A DNA stretch of 64,000 bases. It comes from Candidatus Sulfopaludibacter sp. Lineage in GTDB: Bacteria; Acidobacteriota; Terriglobia; Bryobacterales; Bryobacteraceae. The notes under the pieces are model-generated. The model saw nothing but the letters and a program-made list of their open reading frames with translations. It made no database searches and had not been told where the DNA came from. Both the position numbers and the translations under genes were made by a program. Location: assembly GCA_031292755.1 (NCBI GenBank), contig JARLGM010000013.1, forward strand, positions 1 to 64,000, given 5' to 3'. Positions 43,296 through 53,291 of this stretch are shown piece after piece; the stretch's first letter is position 1, and every line of letters starts with the position of its first letter.

Positions 43296-45440
43296 TCACT
43301 GTAGGATAATCTCCACCGGGTTGGCCGCGTGGCCTTCCGCGATGAGCTGAACGTTCGCATTCCCGGCTCCCGCGAGTTTGGCCGGAACCAGGATGTTCAC
43401 CTGGTCGAGACCGCTGCCGGCTCCCGCGGGACCGGCATAGACCACGGTGGCGGCGACTCCATTGATGGTCGCGGTGGTCAGCGCGGTTCCGGCCGCGGCA
43501 ATCCCCGTCCCGTATAGAACCAGGTAGGTATTGGTGCCGGAGCTGAGTGCGACGGGCCTGGCGATAGTGGCTCCATTGCTGTCCGTCTGGTAGGTGAGTT
43601 GCGCCGTTTGCGTGTTGCCGGCGCTCACCTGGATAGCTTGTGCCGCAGCTAACCCCAAACCATTGGCCGTGTAAATCGCCGGCGCCACCGTGGAGATCTG
43701 GACGTTCGAGGCAGTCTGTGTCACGGCGCCGCTGGTCACCATGACCTGTGCCGTTCCCGGCGCCACCGTAGACGGCACCAGAAACGTAATCAGAGAGGAT
43801 GTAACCGCGGCAAATGGGGCCTGGGTAGCGACTCCGGTGGAATCCACGATCGAAACCGTGGGACTGGGGCTAGTGGAAAACTGTCCGGCCGCCGTAGCCA
43901 TCGACCCCGGAGAAAGCGCCGTAGCGCCCGGATTCGTCGCCGAAAGAATCAGAGGCACATTCACGGCTGGCGTCGCCCCCGCAACCGGAGCGAGCACCAC
44001 ACCGCGCAATACTTCGCCCGCATTGGCGGTCCGCAGGATCGTGAATTTCTCGGCAGCGGCGGCGGTGGCGCTGGTGTTGGCCAGAACGTCTGCGATCGCC
44101 ACCAACTGGTTCGGATCGGCGCCCTGATCGCCGTTGGCGCTGACGGTCGAGGTGACGGCCCAGATGGTCACGGTGCCGTCCCCGTTCACTTTGCCGGCGA
44201 TGTTGCGAAGCCCGCCGGTGGCGGGGTTGAGGGATGTGGGATAGTTCGCGATGGTGTAGGGCTGGCCCAGGTTCAGGCCGTTCTGAAGCACGTAGACGCG
44301 CGTCCAGACGCCATTGCTCAAGACCCATTTCTGCAGACCGGAAGTGGTGCTGGCGGCCGCATTCGCCGTGGTGCCATCGCCCTCGTCGGCGACGTAGAGA
44401 GTGCCGGCATTGGCGAAGAAGATTCCGAACGGATACTGAGCGCCGGACGCTTTTGCGAGCGTGATGGGGAATCCCGGGAGCACAGTGAAAGCGGCACTGG
44501 CCGCATTCGCCAGGGACGGCAGGCTGCCTTTATCGCCCACCTGATACACCGTGTTGAATCCGTTGCCGCCGCTGCCTTTGGTCACATATAACGTGTTGTT
44601 GAAAACCGTGAGCCCACGGAAGTTATTGTCCTTGCCGAGCTTATCCGGGGGATAGGGCAGTCCGGTAGCCGGGTTGATGACCTGGCTGACCGAGAAGTCT
44701 CCGATGGGTAAGGGCGGAGTCGCCAGTGCCTGGCCCGGTATGGCCACCTGAACCCCCTCGCTGGCGACGACATTGGCCGGCGTGCCGGATCCGTTGTTGC
44801 CGTTGCCAGCCATGTAATACAGACCGTTAGCCAGGATCGCCGCTCTACCGTTGTTACCGCTGAATGAGTTAGTGGGAGTTAGTTGAATCGCACCATTGGC
44901 GGCCACCTGCACGACGGCCCGGAAGTAACTGGCGCCCGCCGGATTCGTCGGGTCATAGACCATGGGCGTGTTGGCGTTGGACACATCGAAGGTATTGGCC
45001 GGAGCCACATAGGCCATGAACGTGAGCGCCGTCCCATCGGCCGAAAGGTTCAGTGACAGTTCCGATTTCGAACTGAAGCTGGTATTCACCATACTTGTGG
45101 GAACGGCCAGCGTGCTGACTGGTGTGCCGGAGGGAGTCAACTGATCCAGGAAGACGGGTGAGGCGATGCCGAAGCTGCCGTCGACAATATTATTGTTCCA
45201 GACGTTGTTCGGACTGTTGAGCGAAGGATAACCGCCGCTGTCCGTCGCCTTCGCGTTGCCGCACGAGGCGGAGGAAGGACAAACCGGCGGGAGCGGCTGG
45301 CCTACTGCAAGAACTCCGGCGCTGCCGCCATAAACGGAACGGCTCACGACGATGTTTCCCGCCGTAAAACCGGAGAACGACTGGCTCCAAACTGTACTTC
45401 CAGATACAACAATAAGCGCGGCTAAGAACTGGCGATACAC
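43296..45440 (-). CDS. Secreted propeller-like protein with Solibacter-type C-terminal domain (TIGR03437)
   Basis: 714 residues from a GTG at 45440. Signal peptide about 1-20 (MYRQFLAALIVVSG, ending WSQ). Residues about 40-480 look like a secreted propeller of the TIGR03118 kind (LTFMAYVAPANTFDVSNAN, GLTVFNNTLYVTKGSGGNG, FGIFFANAGTLYVADEGDG). The C-terminal 230 residues contain the Solibacter Ig-like domain: TNTYLVLYGTGIAAAG, INGVAATVVYAGPAG, GLDQVNILVPAKLAG, ending NPVEIILQ. Function unknown; the C-terminal domain is nearly restricted to Acidobacteriota. It converges on the exosortase gene with nine bases between stops and has no sorting tail. Confidence 0.82.
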   Translation of the reverse strand: MYRQFLAALIVVSGSTVWSQSFSGFTAGNIVVSRSVYGGSAGVLAVGQPLPPVCPSSASCGNAKATDSGGYPSLNSPNNVWNNNIVDGSFGIASPVFLDQLTPSGTPVSTLAVPTSMVNTSFSSKSELSLNLSADGTALTFMAYVAPANTFDVSNANTPMVYDPTNPAGASYFRAVVQVAANGAIQLTPTNSFSGNNGRAAILANGLYYMAGNGNNGSGTPANVVASEGVQVAIPGQALATPPLPIGDFSVSQVINPATGLPYPPDKLGKDNNFRGLTVFNNTLYVTKGSGGNGFNTVYQVGDKGSLPSLANAASAAFTVLPGFPITLAKASGAQYPFGIFFANAGTLYVADEGDGTTANAAASTTSGLQKWVLSNGVWTRVYVLQNGLNLGQPYTIANYPTSLNPATGGLRNIAGKVNGDGTVTIWAVTSTVSANGDQGADPNQLVAIADVLANTSATAAAAEKFTILRTANAGEVLRGVVLAPVAGATPAVNVPLILSATNPGATALSPGSMATAAGQFSTSPSPTVSIVDSTGVATQAPFAAVTSSLITFLVPSTVAPGTAQVMVTSGAVTQTASNVQISTVAPAIYTANGLGLAAAQAIQVSAGNTQTAQLTYQTDSNGATIARPVALSSGTNTYLVLYGTGIAAAGTALTTATINGVAATVVYAGPAGAGSGLDQVNILVPAKLAGAGNANVQLIAEGHAANPVEIILQ

Positions 45441-45446
45441 TCCCTG

Positions 45447-45451
45447 CTCCT
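45447..45451 (-). promoter_or_regulatory. Ribosome binding site deciding a GTG start
   Basis: AGGAG on the minus strand, six bases before the GTG at 45440. It selects this start over the much longer open frame upstream, which lacks a site and has no protein-like composition. Confidence 0.65.
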
Positions 45452-45554
45452 GATGGTGGATTTGGCGGCTTGACCGCCAGTTGTGGAGGGTAACAGGTGA
45501 TTGTGTCAGCAGGATGACGATGCGCCGCTGGTAAACTGGCAGGAAAGGATTTTT

Positions 45555-46304
45555 ATGAAGACACTCGGGCGCAGGCCCTTTCTGGCGGGTTTCATTGCCG
45601 GCGTTGCCGGCGCGCAGACGTACGTTCCGAAGCAGAGCGACCGGCCCGAGACAGTGGCCGGCGATGAGCCGGGCTTCACCCCGATGTTCGACGGCAAGAC
45701 TCTGAGCGGCTGGGAAGGCGATCCGAAATACTGGCGCGCCGGCGATGGCGTGATGACCGGTGAGATCACCCCGGAGACCCTGATCAAGAGCAACACGTTC
45801 CTGATCTGGCGCGAGGCTTCTCCACGGGATTTCGAACTCAAAGTGGATTACCGGATTACCACCGGCGGGAACAGCGGCATCAACTACCGCAGCGTGGTGG
45901 TTCCCGATGCCGTCACCCCGGCCAACAAGTTCGCGATGCGCGGCTACCAGTGCGATATCGACGGACAAAACCGCTACACGGGAAATAATTACGAAGAGAA
46001 GGGCCGTCTGTTCCTGGCGGTGCGCGGGCAGGTGACCAGAGTGACGGGCACGCGAACGCCGGTCGTGGTTTCGACCGTGGGCGATAACAAGGAACTGGCC
46101 GGGCTCCTCTCCGCCGATTGGAATTCCATTCACCTGGTGGCGCGCGAGAACGTACTGATGCACAACATCAACGGCCGCCTGATGAGTGTGACGATTGACG
46201 ACGATGCGAAGGGACGCACGATGGAGGGCCTGATCGGAGTGCAGGTGCACGTGGGGGGACCGATGAAAATCGAGTACCGCAACTGGCGGATCAAGAAGCT
46301 GTAA
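45555..46304 (+). CDS. Exported DUF1080 (3-keto-disaccharide hydrolase-like) protein
   Basis: 249 residues from the ATG at 45555, preceded by AGGAAAGG. Tat-like leader KTLGRRPFLAGFIAGVAGA. The DUF1080 concanavalin-like fold is recognisable from FTPMFDGKTLSGWEGDPKYW, the NTFLIWREASPRDFELKVDY strand, GGNSGINYRS and the closing IEYRNWRIKKL. Some members of this family hydrolyse 3-keto-glycosides, which fits the abundance of Gfo/Idh/MocA-type oxidoreductases in such genomes. The specific substrate is not known. Confidence 0.88.
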   Translation: MKTLGRRPFLAGFIAGVAGAQTYVPKQSDRPETVAGDEPGFTPMFDGKTLSGWEGDPKYWRAGDGVMTGEITPETLIKSNTFLIWREASPRDFELKVDYRITTGGNSGINYRSVVVPDAVTPANKFAMRGYQCDIDGQNRYTGNNYEEKGRLFLAVRGQVTRVTGTRTPVVVSTVGDNKELAGLLSADWNSIHLVARENVLMHNINGRLMSVTIDDDAKGRTMEGLIGVQVHVGGPMKIEYRNWRIKKL

Positions 46305-46312
46305 GCACGCTC

Positions 46313-46441
46313 TTACCGTAACAGGTAACGGCGATGGGCGAAGGCGATGGGCCAGAAAACGGCCAGCGAGACAATCATCAGGAGCGCCGTGAGAACGGCT
46401 TCGGCGCCCCGCTGAATCCCAGTCCATATGGTTCGTGCCAT
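46313..46441 (-). CDS. Very small single-helix membrane protein
   Basis: 42 residues: a short amphipathic start (MARTIWTGIQRGAEA), one membrane helix (VLTALLMIVSLAVFWPIAFA) and a basic end (HRRYLLR). GGAG lies eight bases before the ATG at 46441. The family is unknown to me. It could be a genuine small inner-membrane protein or a chance frame; the ribosome site and helix favour a gene. Confidence 0.45.
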   Translation of the reverse strand: MARTIWTGIQRGAEAVLTALLMIVSLAVFWPIAFAHRRYLLR

Positions 46442-46496
46442 GGTAGGTCTCCAATTGGGAGTATAGACGAAGCCCCGTAACAGGATAGTGACATTT

Positions 46497-48458
46497 ATGA
46501 CGCAAAATGGTTTATTCGGTACCCGCCGGGACCTGGCACGATGGCTGGGCGCCCTGGCACTTCCGCGGGCGCTTTGGGCGCAGCGCGGCGATACGCTGAG
46601 CCTTTCGGGCGGTGAAATATCGGCCGCCTGGAAGATTGCGGACGGCCACTTCCACGCTGCTAACATCGCGCAGCATGCCGTGCCGGCCGACGTATTCCAG
46701 TTGTCGCTCGAAGGCGGCCGGACGCTGAAAAGCAGCGAAATGGCAATGGAGGGCCGTCCGCAGGTGACACGGGTGGCCGCGGATCCCCGGTCGATCCGTC
46801 GCGCGGGCCGTCGCGCGGGACATCAGGTGACGGTTACGTTTCGCGACTCCGAAACCGGCGCGATATTGAAGTGGCGAGCCATTCTGCTGGAGGGCACGAA
46901 CTATCTGCGATACGAACTCGCCATCGCGGCTGGAGCGAACGACCTGCCCGTCCGCGAGATTGTGCTGTGGGATTTCGACCTGCCGCGGGTGGCCGTGGTG
47001 GGCAGAGTGAAAGGGTCTCCGGCGGTGGCGGAGCGCCTGTACCTGGCATTCGAGCATCCTCTCTCGACGACTGAAGTCACCGGCTCGCGCGTGCGGTGCT
47101 CGCTGGCGCGGCAGTTGCCGGTCCGCGCGGGACAATCGTTCGCCTGCTCGGCGGCGATCGGAATGACCGCGCAGGGGCAGCTCCGCCGGGATTTCCTGAC
47201 CTATGTGGAGGACCAGCGCGCGCACCCTTACCGCACCTTTCTGCACTACAACACCTGGTATGACATCGGATTCTTTTCGAAGTACGACGAAGCCGCGGCG
47301 CTGAACCGGGTGCATGCCTTCGGGGACGAGTTGAACCGCAAGCGCGGAGTCGCGCTCGATTCGTTCCTGTTCGATGACGGATGGGACGATCCGGCAACCT
47401 TGTGGAGCTTCCATTCGGGATTCCCGCAGGGCTTTTCGAACATCGTCAAGGCGGCGGCGGGATACCATGCCGGAATCGGCGTGTGGATGTCGCCCTGGGG
47501 CGGGTACGGCAAGCCCAAGCAAGACCGCATCCGGCTGGGAGGCGAGCAGGGATTCGAGATTGTGGACGGCGGCTTCGCACTTTCGGGCCCCAGGTATTAC
47601 CAGCGGTTCAGCGAAGCGTGCCATCGCATGGTGACGGAGTTCGGCGTCAATCAGTTTAAGATCGACGGCACCGGGAATGCCAACAGAGTGAGCCCCGGGA
47701 GCCGGTTCGACAGCGATTTCGACGCGGCCATCCACCTGATTGGCGACCTGCGGCAGGCCAAGCCGGACCTGTTTGTGAACCTGACAACGGGCACATATCC
47801 GTCGCCGTTCTGGCTGCGGTTTGCCGATTCGATCTGGAGGGGCGGAGAGGACCACGACTTCGCGGGCGTGGGCACCTGGCGGCAGAAGTGGATCACGTAT
47901 CGCGATGCGGATACGTTCCGGCACGTGGTGTCGGCGGGTCCGCTGTTTCCGATCAATTCGCTGATGCTGCACGGCATGATTTACGCGTCGAAGGCGCGGA
48001 ACCTGGCCGACGATCCGGCGGGCGATTTTCGCAGCGAGATCCGCGACTACTTCGGAACCGGGACGCAGTTGCAGGAGATGTACATTTCGCCGGAGTTGTT
48101 GAGCGGGCAGAACTGGGACGACCTGGCGGAAGCGGCGCGGTGGTCGCGCGGCAACGCCGGGACGCTGGTGGATACGCATTGGATCGGCGGCGACCCGGCG
48201 AAGCTGGAACCATATGGCTGGGCGGCGTGGTCGCCGGTAAAAGGGATTCTTACGCTGCGGAATCCCAGCGATAAACCGCAGGCGTTCCCCATCGATGTGC
48301 AAAAGGCGCTGGAACTGCCGCCGCGCGCGCCGCAGCATTTTCGCGCCGCGAGCCCGTGGAAAAGCGATGCGGGCCGCGAGCCGGTGACGCTCGAAGCCGG
48401 CGTGCCGCATGAATTCCAGATGGCGCCTTTCGAAGTAATTACCCTCGAACTCAAATGA
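46497..48458 (+). CDS. Exported GH36-like (alpha-galactosidase-type) hydrolase
   Basis: 653 residues from the ATG at 46497; a GTG at 46488 is also in frame. A Tat-like leader (GTRRDLARWLGALALPRAL) is followed by an N-terminal beta-sandwich and a TIM barrel starting at HYNTWYDIGFFSKYDE. Barrel motifs are LDSFLFDDGWDD, GVWMSPWGGYG and FKIDGTGNAN, where Asp390 is the expected GH36/GH27 nucleophile. Then come LFVNLTTGTYPSPFWLRFAD and a C-terminal beta domain. Proteins of this kind are sometimes misnamed enterotoxin. The substrate is probably an alpha-galactoside, not proven. The stop overlaps the next start by four bases. Confidence 0.83.
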   Translation: MTQNGLFGTRRDLARWLGALALPRALWAQRGDTLSLSGGEISAAWKIADGHFHAANIAQHAVPADVFQLSLEGGRTLKSSEMAMEGRPQVTRVAADPRSIRRAGRRAGHQVTVTFRDSETGAILKWRAILLEGTNYLRYELAIAAGANDLPVREIVLWDFDLPRVAVVGRVKGSPAVAERLYLAFEHPLSTTEVTGSRVRCSLARQLPVRAGQSFACSAAIGMTAQGQLRRDFLTYVEDQRAHPYRTFLHYNTWYDIGFFSKYDEAAALNRVHAFGDELNRKRGVALDSFLFDDGWDDPATLWSFHSGFPQGFSNIVKAAAGYHAGIGVWMSPWGGYGKPKQDRIRLGGEQGFEIVDGGFALSGPRYYQRFSEACHRMVTEFGVNQFKIDGTGNANRVSPGSRFDSDFDAAIHLIGDLRQAKPDLFVNLTTGTYPSPFWLRFADSIWRGGEDHDFAGVGTWRQKWITYRDADTFRHVVSAGPLFPINSLMLHGMIYASKARNLADDPAGDFRSEIRDYFGTGTQLQEMYISPELLSGQNWDDLAEAARWSRGNAGTLVDTHWIGGDPAKLEPYGWAAWSPVKGILTLRNPSDKPQAFPIDVQKALELPPRAPQHFRAASPWKSDAGREPVTLEAGVPHEFQMAPFEVITLELK

Positions 48459-50005
48459 CAAAGCTTCTTGTGGTTTTATTGACAACATGTTCCCTGACTG
48501 CGCAGATGAACGTGACGGTGAACCGCTACGACGATGCATCGACGGGCGCCGATACGCATGAGACGGTGCTGAATCCCTCCAATATTAAAGTGGCGGAATT
48601 CGGCAAAGTGTACAGTTATTTTGTGGACGGGGCGGTGTATGCCCAGCCGCTGTACCTTTCGGACGTCGCGATTCCGGGGCACGGGAAGCACAACTTGCTT
48701 TACGTGGCGACCATGAATGACAAGGTCTATGCGTTCGACGCGGACAAGGCGGGCACGCCGCTCTGGATGCGAACGCTGACCGATGAGATGGCGGGCATCA
48801 CGCCGGTGCCGGTGACGGACGTTACCAACAACAACGATTTGAACGTGGTGGGCAACGTGGGGATTATGAGCACGCCGGTGATCGACGCGGCGGCGAATGC
48901 GATTTACCTGCTGGCCCGCACGAAGGAGAGCGGGCGGTACGTGCAGCGGCTGTACAAGATGGACGTCCGGACCGGGAAAGACATGGCAGACCCGGCGCGG
49001 ATCGAGGCGGCGGTGAGGAGCACGGCGAAGGACGCGGTGAACGGCATGCTGCGCTTCGATGCCCGCGCGGGCAATCAGCGGCCGTCGCTGGTGCTGGTGA
49101 ATGGCGCGGTGGCGATTGCGTGGGCATCGCACGAAGACATCCGGCCGTATCACGGATGGGTGATGGCTTACAGCGCGAAGGACCTGAAGCAGATCGCGGC
49201 GCTATGCACCACACCGGACGGCGCGGATGGCGGCATCTGGCAATCGGGGCGCGGGCCGGCGGTGGACGCGAGCGGGGCAATCTATTACGAAACCGGCAAC
49301 GGCGATTGGGACGGGAAGCGCGACTTCGGCACGTCGCTGATCAAGCTGGGACTCCACGGCAATGCGCTGGCGGTGGATGACTACTTTACGCCGCACGACT
49401 ACCAGGCGTTGAACGACCGGGATGCCGACCTGGGCTCGACCGGACCGATGCTGATACCGGGCACGAATTTCCTGATTGCCGGGAGCAAGAAGGGCATCCT
49501 GTACCTGTTCGATACGCGCAAACTGGGCCATCTGACGGAGGACGCCGACGGGGTGCTGCAAACGGTGGAGGTGAACGGCGGCCGGATCATGGCCGGTCCG
49601 GCGTTCTGGAACGGCATGATTTACCTGTGGTGCGAGGCCGACTTCCTCAAGGGCTTCCGATTCGCGGAGGGACGGCTCGATCCTGCGCCGGCGGTGAAGA
49701 GTACGGTTCCGAATCGCGGGTCGCCGGGCGGAACGCTCACGGTGTCTTCGGACGGGAGTAAGGACGGCACCGGCATTGTGTGGGCCACGCACACGAACAA
49801 CAAGAGCGCCGACCACGGAAATGCTCCCGGGGTGCTGCGGGCCTTCGACGCGCAGACACTGGTGGAGTTATGGAACAGCGAGCAGCGTGCCCGGCGGGAC
49901 CGCCTGGGCACGCTGGTAAAGTTCGTTCCGCCGCTGGTGGTGAAAGGCCGGGTGTACGTGCCTAACTACGACGACGCGGTGAACGTGTACGGCCTGCTGC
50001 CGTAG
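48455..50005 (+). CDS. Secreted PQQ-like beta-propeller protein
   Basis: 516 residues with a short signal peptide (about 1-17, ending LTAQ). Propeller blades resemble those of quinoprotein dehydrogenases: NLLYVATMNDKVYAFDADK, GIMSTPVIDAAANAIYLLAR, AVDASGAIYYETGNGDWDG, GTNFLIAGSKKGILYLFDTR and PPLVVKGRVYVPNYDD. I cannot see the PQQ-binding cysteine pair, so cofactor binding is doubtful; it may be a structural or sugar-sensing propeller. Coupled to the GH36-like gene by an ATGA overlap. Confidence 0.83.
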   Translation: MTKLLVVLLTTCSLTAQMNVTVNRYDDASTGADTHETVLNPSNIKVAEFGKVYSYFVDGAVYAQPLYLSDVAIPGHGKHNLLYVATMNDKVYAFDADKAGTPLWMRTLTDEMAGITPVPVTDVTNNNDLNVVGNVGIMSTPVIDAAANAIYLLARTKESGRYVQRLYKMDVRTGKDMADPARIEAAVRSTAKDAVNGMLRFDARAGNQRPSLVLVNGAVAIAWASHEDIRPYHGWVMAYSAKDLKQIAALCTTPDGADGGIWQSGRGPAVDASGAIYYETGNGDWDGKRDFGTSLIKLGLHGNALAVDDYFTPHDYQALNDRDADLGSTGPMLIPGTNFLIAGSKKGILYLFDTRKLGHLTEDADGVLQTVEVNGGRIMAGPAFWNGMIYLWCEADFLKGFRFAEGRLDPAPAVKSTVPNRGSPGGTLTVSSDGSKDGTGIVWATHTNNKSADHGNAPGVLRAFDAQTLVELWNSEQRARRDRLGTLVKFVPPLVVKGRVYVPNYDDAVNVYGLLP

Positions 50006-50075
50006 CCGTTACTGGCTTGCGACGAACGCCCGCAGCCTGCGATTTGGGCGTTGCCTTCAGGCTCCTTGCCTGTGA

Positions 50076-51725
50076 TTAAGGAGCCCAGGGGCGCGAAACG
50101 TAAATCCTGGATAGGGTGGAAGAAGCGGCGAGTTGTCTGCCGCCGGAAAAGACCCGGAGTCCTTTGCCCTTACCGAATTTACTTCCGTTTCGATCCCAGA
50201 GGATGGTCAGGATCTGCCCGTGATAGGGCAGGTTGTCCAGACAGAACCAATCCCAATGAGCGGGAGCGAGGGGGTTGACCTCGATGGAAGCATCAGCGCG
50301 GGGGCGCAGGCCGGCGAGGCCGGTGACGATGAGATCGGCATAGCCGGAATGGTTGTAGTGATCGCCGCGGCCGTAAAAGGTCTTCTTACGAATTTTTATG
50401 GCGCGGGCGAGCCACTCGCCGGTGAGGGGATTGAGGTCTTCATCGATCCAGGGAATGATGCGCCCATCTTCCAGTTTGAGGTGCTGAGAGTTGGTGTAGA
50501 TCTTCAGGGTCTGGAAGTAATCTTCGCGCGTAACGGCACTCTGGTGGTAGGAGTTCAGCACTTCGGCGAGGGCACGGAGGGTGATGGTGGTGGCGAAGGG
50601 CCAACTGGGACCGTTCCACTGGCAGTCGTCGCCCTGGTAGGGGATCTGGAATTCGGGATTCCGGCGTTCCGCGGAGGTGGGTCCGTAGGGAGCATAGAAG
50701 CCTTGCGGGTCCATGAGTTGTTTCCAGGCTGTCTGGTAGGCGGAGCGGTCGTCAGGGAGGTCGAAATACCAGGGCGTGAAGCCGATGTTTTCGCGGACGG
50801 GGACGAACCTGCCGGATTCATCCAGGGTTTCGAAGAAGGCGGCGTCCCTGTTCCAGAGGAGGCGCTGGGTGAGATCCTTCAAGCGGGCGGCTTTGGCGGA
50901 GTAGTTGCGGGCCACTTCGGTTGCACCGGCCATGGCGGCGATGGCGGCGATGGCTTTGGCGTTGCCGTACATATAGGAGTTGATGCTGGGGCGGATGTTC
51001 CTGACCTTGCGTCCTCCGCTGATGGAAGACTCCATGCCGTCGGAGACGTCGCGCTGCCAGAAGAGACCGGTGGGGGTGAGGCGTTCCTTTTCCCATGCCT
51101 GGTAATCGGAGACGAGCGCGTCGAGATAGGAAGTTAGTAAGTCGCGATTGCCATCGGCGAGCCACTTATCGTAGAGCGCGGCAGCGGTCCATCCGCTGAA
51201 CTGGTGGAGATTGGAGCGGATGCCACCGTTTTCACCGGTACGCAGCCAGAAGTGGATGTCCTGCTCGATATATTGGGGGTCGTGCAGCCAGCGGCCTTCG
51301 GCGATATGGTGGCCGAGGGCGCAACTGAGGGCGTTGAACTCGGCGGCGTGCTTCACGGGCTTGAGGAACTCGGTGACGATGAAACCGAGGGGGGTCTGCT
51401 TGATGTTCTTCCGGTAAGTCCACCAGCGGAAATAGTAAATCTCTTCGATATCGCGATCCGGACAACTGAAGAGCGGAATGTTGGCCTTCATCCAGGAGAA
51501 AGCCCGGGCATCCGGGATGACGTTGATGACCTCTTCCTTCGCCATGCTGTTGAACTTCTGGATGTGCGGAGCGATGGACTCGGGATCGAGCAGGAAAGGG
51601 CGCGGCGCGGCGAACAGGGGCTTGAGGAGAGCGGCGAGGAAGGCATGGCGGGTGATTGGGGGCCGGGGGCCAGGGGCCGGGGGCCGGGGATTAGGGGCTC
51701 GCTTCGCTCGGGGGGGGAACTTCAT
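50076..51725 (-). CDS. MGH1-like (GH63/GH37-type alpha/alpha-barrel) glycoside hydrolase
   Basis: 549 residues from the ATG at 51725. The catalytic part is an alpha/alpha toroid: [67 protein letters not shown] and [14 protein letters not shown]. These blocks match the mannosylglycerate-hydrolase-like (MGH1-like) family. The leader is odd: about 20 residues of low-complexity Arg/Pro ([12 protein letters not shown]), encoded by a copy of the G-rich repeat, precede a normal export signal ([15 protein letters not shown]). The repeat seems to have landed in the 5' end and supplied or lengthened the N-terminus. Start and upstream stop overlap (ATGA). Confidence 0.83.
   Translation of the reverse strand: MKFPPRAKRAPNPRPPAPGPRPPITRHAFLAALLKPLFAAPRPFLLDPESIAPHIQKFNSMAKEEVINVIPDARAFSWMKANIPLFSCPDRDIEEIYYFRWWTYRKNIKQTPLGFIVTEFLKPVKHAAEFNALSCALGHHIAEGRWLHDPQYIEQDIHFWLRTGENGGIRSNLHQFSGWTAAALYDKWLADGNRDLLTSYLDALVSDYQAWEKERLTPTGLFWQRDVSDGMESSISGGRKVRNIRPSINSYMYGNAKAIAAIAAMAGATEVARNYSAKAARLKDLTQRLLWNRDAAFFETLDESGRFVPVRENIGFTPWYFDLPDDRSAYQTAWKQLMDPQGFYAPYGPTSAERRNPEFQIPYQGDDCQWNGPSWPFATTITLRALAEVLNSYHQSAVTREDYFQTLKIYTNSQHLKLEDGRIIPWIDEDLNPLTGEWLARAIKIRKKTFYGRGDHYNHSGYADLIVTGLAGLRPRADASIEVNPLAPAHWDWFCLDNLPYHGQILTILWDRNGSKFGKGKGLRVFSGGRQLAASSTLSRIYVSRPWAP
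51656..51701 (+). repeat. G-rich repeat, copy A (inside the 5' end of a hydrolase gene)
   Basis: Near-perfect units of GGGGCC/GGGGCCA ending in the signature GGGGATTAGGGGCTC. Shares this unit order and tail with copies at 53230-53270 and 58914-58960. On the plus strand it is a run of four or more G tracts. Confidence 0.75.
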
Positions 51726-53194
51726 TGGTTTACCTTTTGGAAGCGGACGGCCTGGTAGGGCTTGCCGGGGAGTTTCAGGGTGAATTTGCCTTCGAAGGTT
51801 CCGGGGATGGGGGTGATGGTCATCTCCCAGGGGTCGATTATGTCGGCTTTGTAAGTGGCGTTTTTTGCGAGGTCGAAAGTGTACTCGGCGGGTTGGTTGA
51901 GGTCCATATAGAAAAGATAGTAGCGGCCGGGTTGGCCGGCGGCGAGATAGTAGGTGGCCAGATTGTCCATGCCTTCGGGTGGCGCGGATTCCAGAAGTTT
52001 GCGGAGGAAGGCGATGCGGGGCGGGCTTTGCCCTTGGAGGGCTCCGCCTTTGGACCACCAGAGGATGTTATCGGGATCGAGATAGGTTTCGCCGTGACCT
52101 ACGTAGGCTCCGCCGGCCGTGCCGAGCCAGAAACGGCGGACCAGTTCCCGGGCCGAGATGTTACCCCAGCGCTGGGGGATGTTGCCTTCGTACTTACATT
52201 CGTCATAGATGACGGGTTTGTGGTATTGCTGGACCCATTCGCGGGCCTTTTCGAGATCGCTGGACTGGACGGAGACGTGGGTGACCCAGGGCTTGGAGTG
52301 GTCATAGAAATTCGGGCCGTTGTGGATGGAGCGGAGGTGATGGTAAGGATCGGATTCCTGAACGATGCGGAAGAAGCGGTCCCAGTCAGCCATGGTCTTG
52401 CTCTTCATGAGGTCGTATTCATTGGCCATGGACCACCAGACGTTGCGGAAGGCGGAGAGGCGGGCGACGACGTAGCGGAGGTATCGGTCGTCGGCTTCCG
52501 GAGGCATTTTGGAGTAGCCCCAGCGGTCGTAGGGGTGGAAGAGAATGAGGTCGGCTTCGATGCCCAGGGATTGGAGGTCAGCGATTCGTTGTTCGAGGTG
52601 ATGGAAGAAATCCGGATTGAAGCGGGTGAGATCGTTATCGCCGGAGGCGGTGCGCGGGAAGGGATAGTAGACCGGCTCGTTGGCGTTGTAAGTGTAACTC
52701 TTGGGGAAGATACACATGCGGATCTTATTAAACGGCGCGGTACGGAGGGTGGCGAGGGTCTGCTGTTCGAGCTTATCGCCCTGGTGCACCCAGGCATAGC
52801 AGGTGGTGCCGATTGGGATGTACGGTGAGCCGTCTTCGTAGGCGAAATGGGAGACGTTGCGGACGCGCACGGGGCCGTGGTTGGCGGATGCGGGCGTGGT
52901 GACGGTGAAGGCGCCGGTTTTGCCATCGAGGGCGGGGGTGTTACTGGAGGTGGTGTAAGTCCACTGGCCGAGTTCGCCGGGCATGAAGCGGATGCGGTAA
53001 GTGCCGCTGCCAGCATAGAAGCCGTCCGCGTCCACAGTCCGGTTGCGGAACTGGAAACGAGCGGAGAGACGGATGTCCACGAACGGATTGCCGGTGGAAG
53101 GTCCGGGGAGGACGATTTCGTGGATGCCCCATCGCTCGGTGGCACAGAGGGCGGGCACAAGAACGAGACAGGCGACGAGATGTCGGACGGTCAT
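51722..53194 (-). CDS. Secreted DUF5060/DUF4038-type glycoside hydrolase with DUF5605-like C-terminus
   Basis: 490 residues from the ATG at 53194, which opens the signal peptide [18 protein letters not shown]. An N-terminal DUF5060 beta-sandwich (about 20-105: [17 protein letters not shown]) is followed by a TIM barrel (about 115-400) with [27 protein letters not shown] (putative acid/base Glu) and [13 protein letters not shown] (putative nucleophile Glu). A C-terminal beta domain closes the protein ([20 protein letters not shown]). This architecture is seen in apiosidase- or xylanase-like enzymes acting on plant cell-wall glycans. It precedes the MGH1-like gene with a four-base overlap, so the two form a unit. 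Confidence 0.85.
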   Translation of the reverse strand: MTVRHLVACLVLVPALCATERWGIHEIVLPGPSTGNPFVDIRLSARFQFRNRTVDADGFYAGSGTYRIRFMPGELGQWTYTTSSNTPALDGKTGAFTVTTPASANHGPVRVRNVSHFAYEDGSPYIPIGTTCYAWVHQGDKLEQQTLATLRTAPFNKIRMCIFPKSYTYNANEPVYYPFPRTASGDNDLTRFNPDFFHHLEQRIADLQSLGIEADLILFHPYDRWGYSKMPPEADDRYLRYVVARLSAFRNVWWSMANEYDLMKSKTMADWDRFFRIVQESDPYHHLRSIHNGPNFYDHSKPWVTHVSVQSSDLEKAREWVQQYHKPVIYDECKYEGNIPQRWGNISARELVRRFWLGTAGGAYVGHGETYLDPDNILWWSKGGALQGQSPPRIAFLRKLLESAPPEGMDNLATYYLAAGQPGRYYLFYMDLNQPAEYTFDLAKNATYKADIIDPWEMTITPIPGTFEGKFTLKLPGKPYQAVRFQKVNQ

Positions 53195-53229
53195 GCTGTG
53201 AGGGTACAACATGGCGCGCTTCGCGCGCA

Positions 53230-53270
53230 GGGGCCGGGGGCCGGGGGTCTGGGGCCGGGGATTAGTGGGC
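53230..53270 (+). repeat. G-rich repeat, copy B (intergenic, upstream of the DUF5060 hydrolase)
   Basis: GGGGCC-type units interrupted once by GGGGGTCT, ending GGGGATTAGTGGGCTT. Lies in the 97-base gap between the start of the DUF5060 gene and the stop of the gene at 53292, in the same plus-strand orientation as copies A and C. Confidence 0.75.
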
Positions 53271-53291
53271 TTCGGGCATCGTTTTGGGGCT

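Noticed and set aside
45441-46505. N-terminal extension of the TIGR03437 protein frame on the minus strand
   Set aside because: The extension runs opposite the DUF1080 gene and lacks a ribosome site; the GTG at 45440 has AGGAG and opens a signal peptide.
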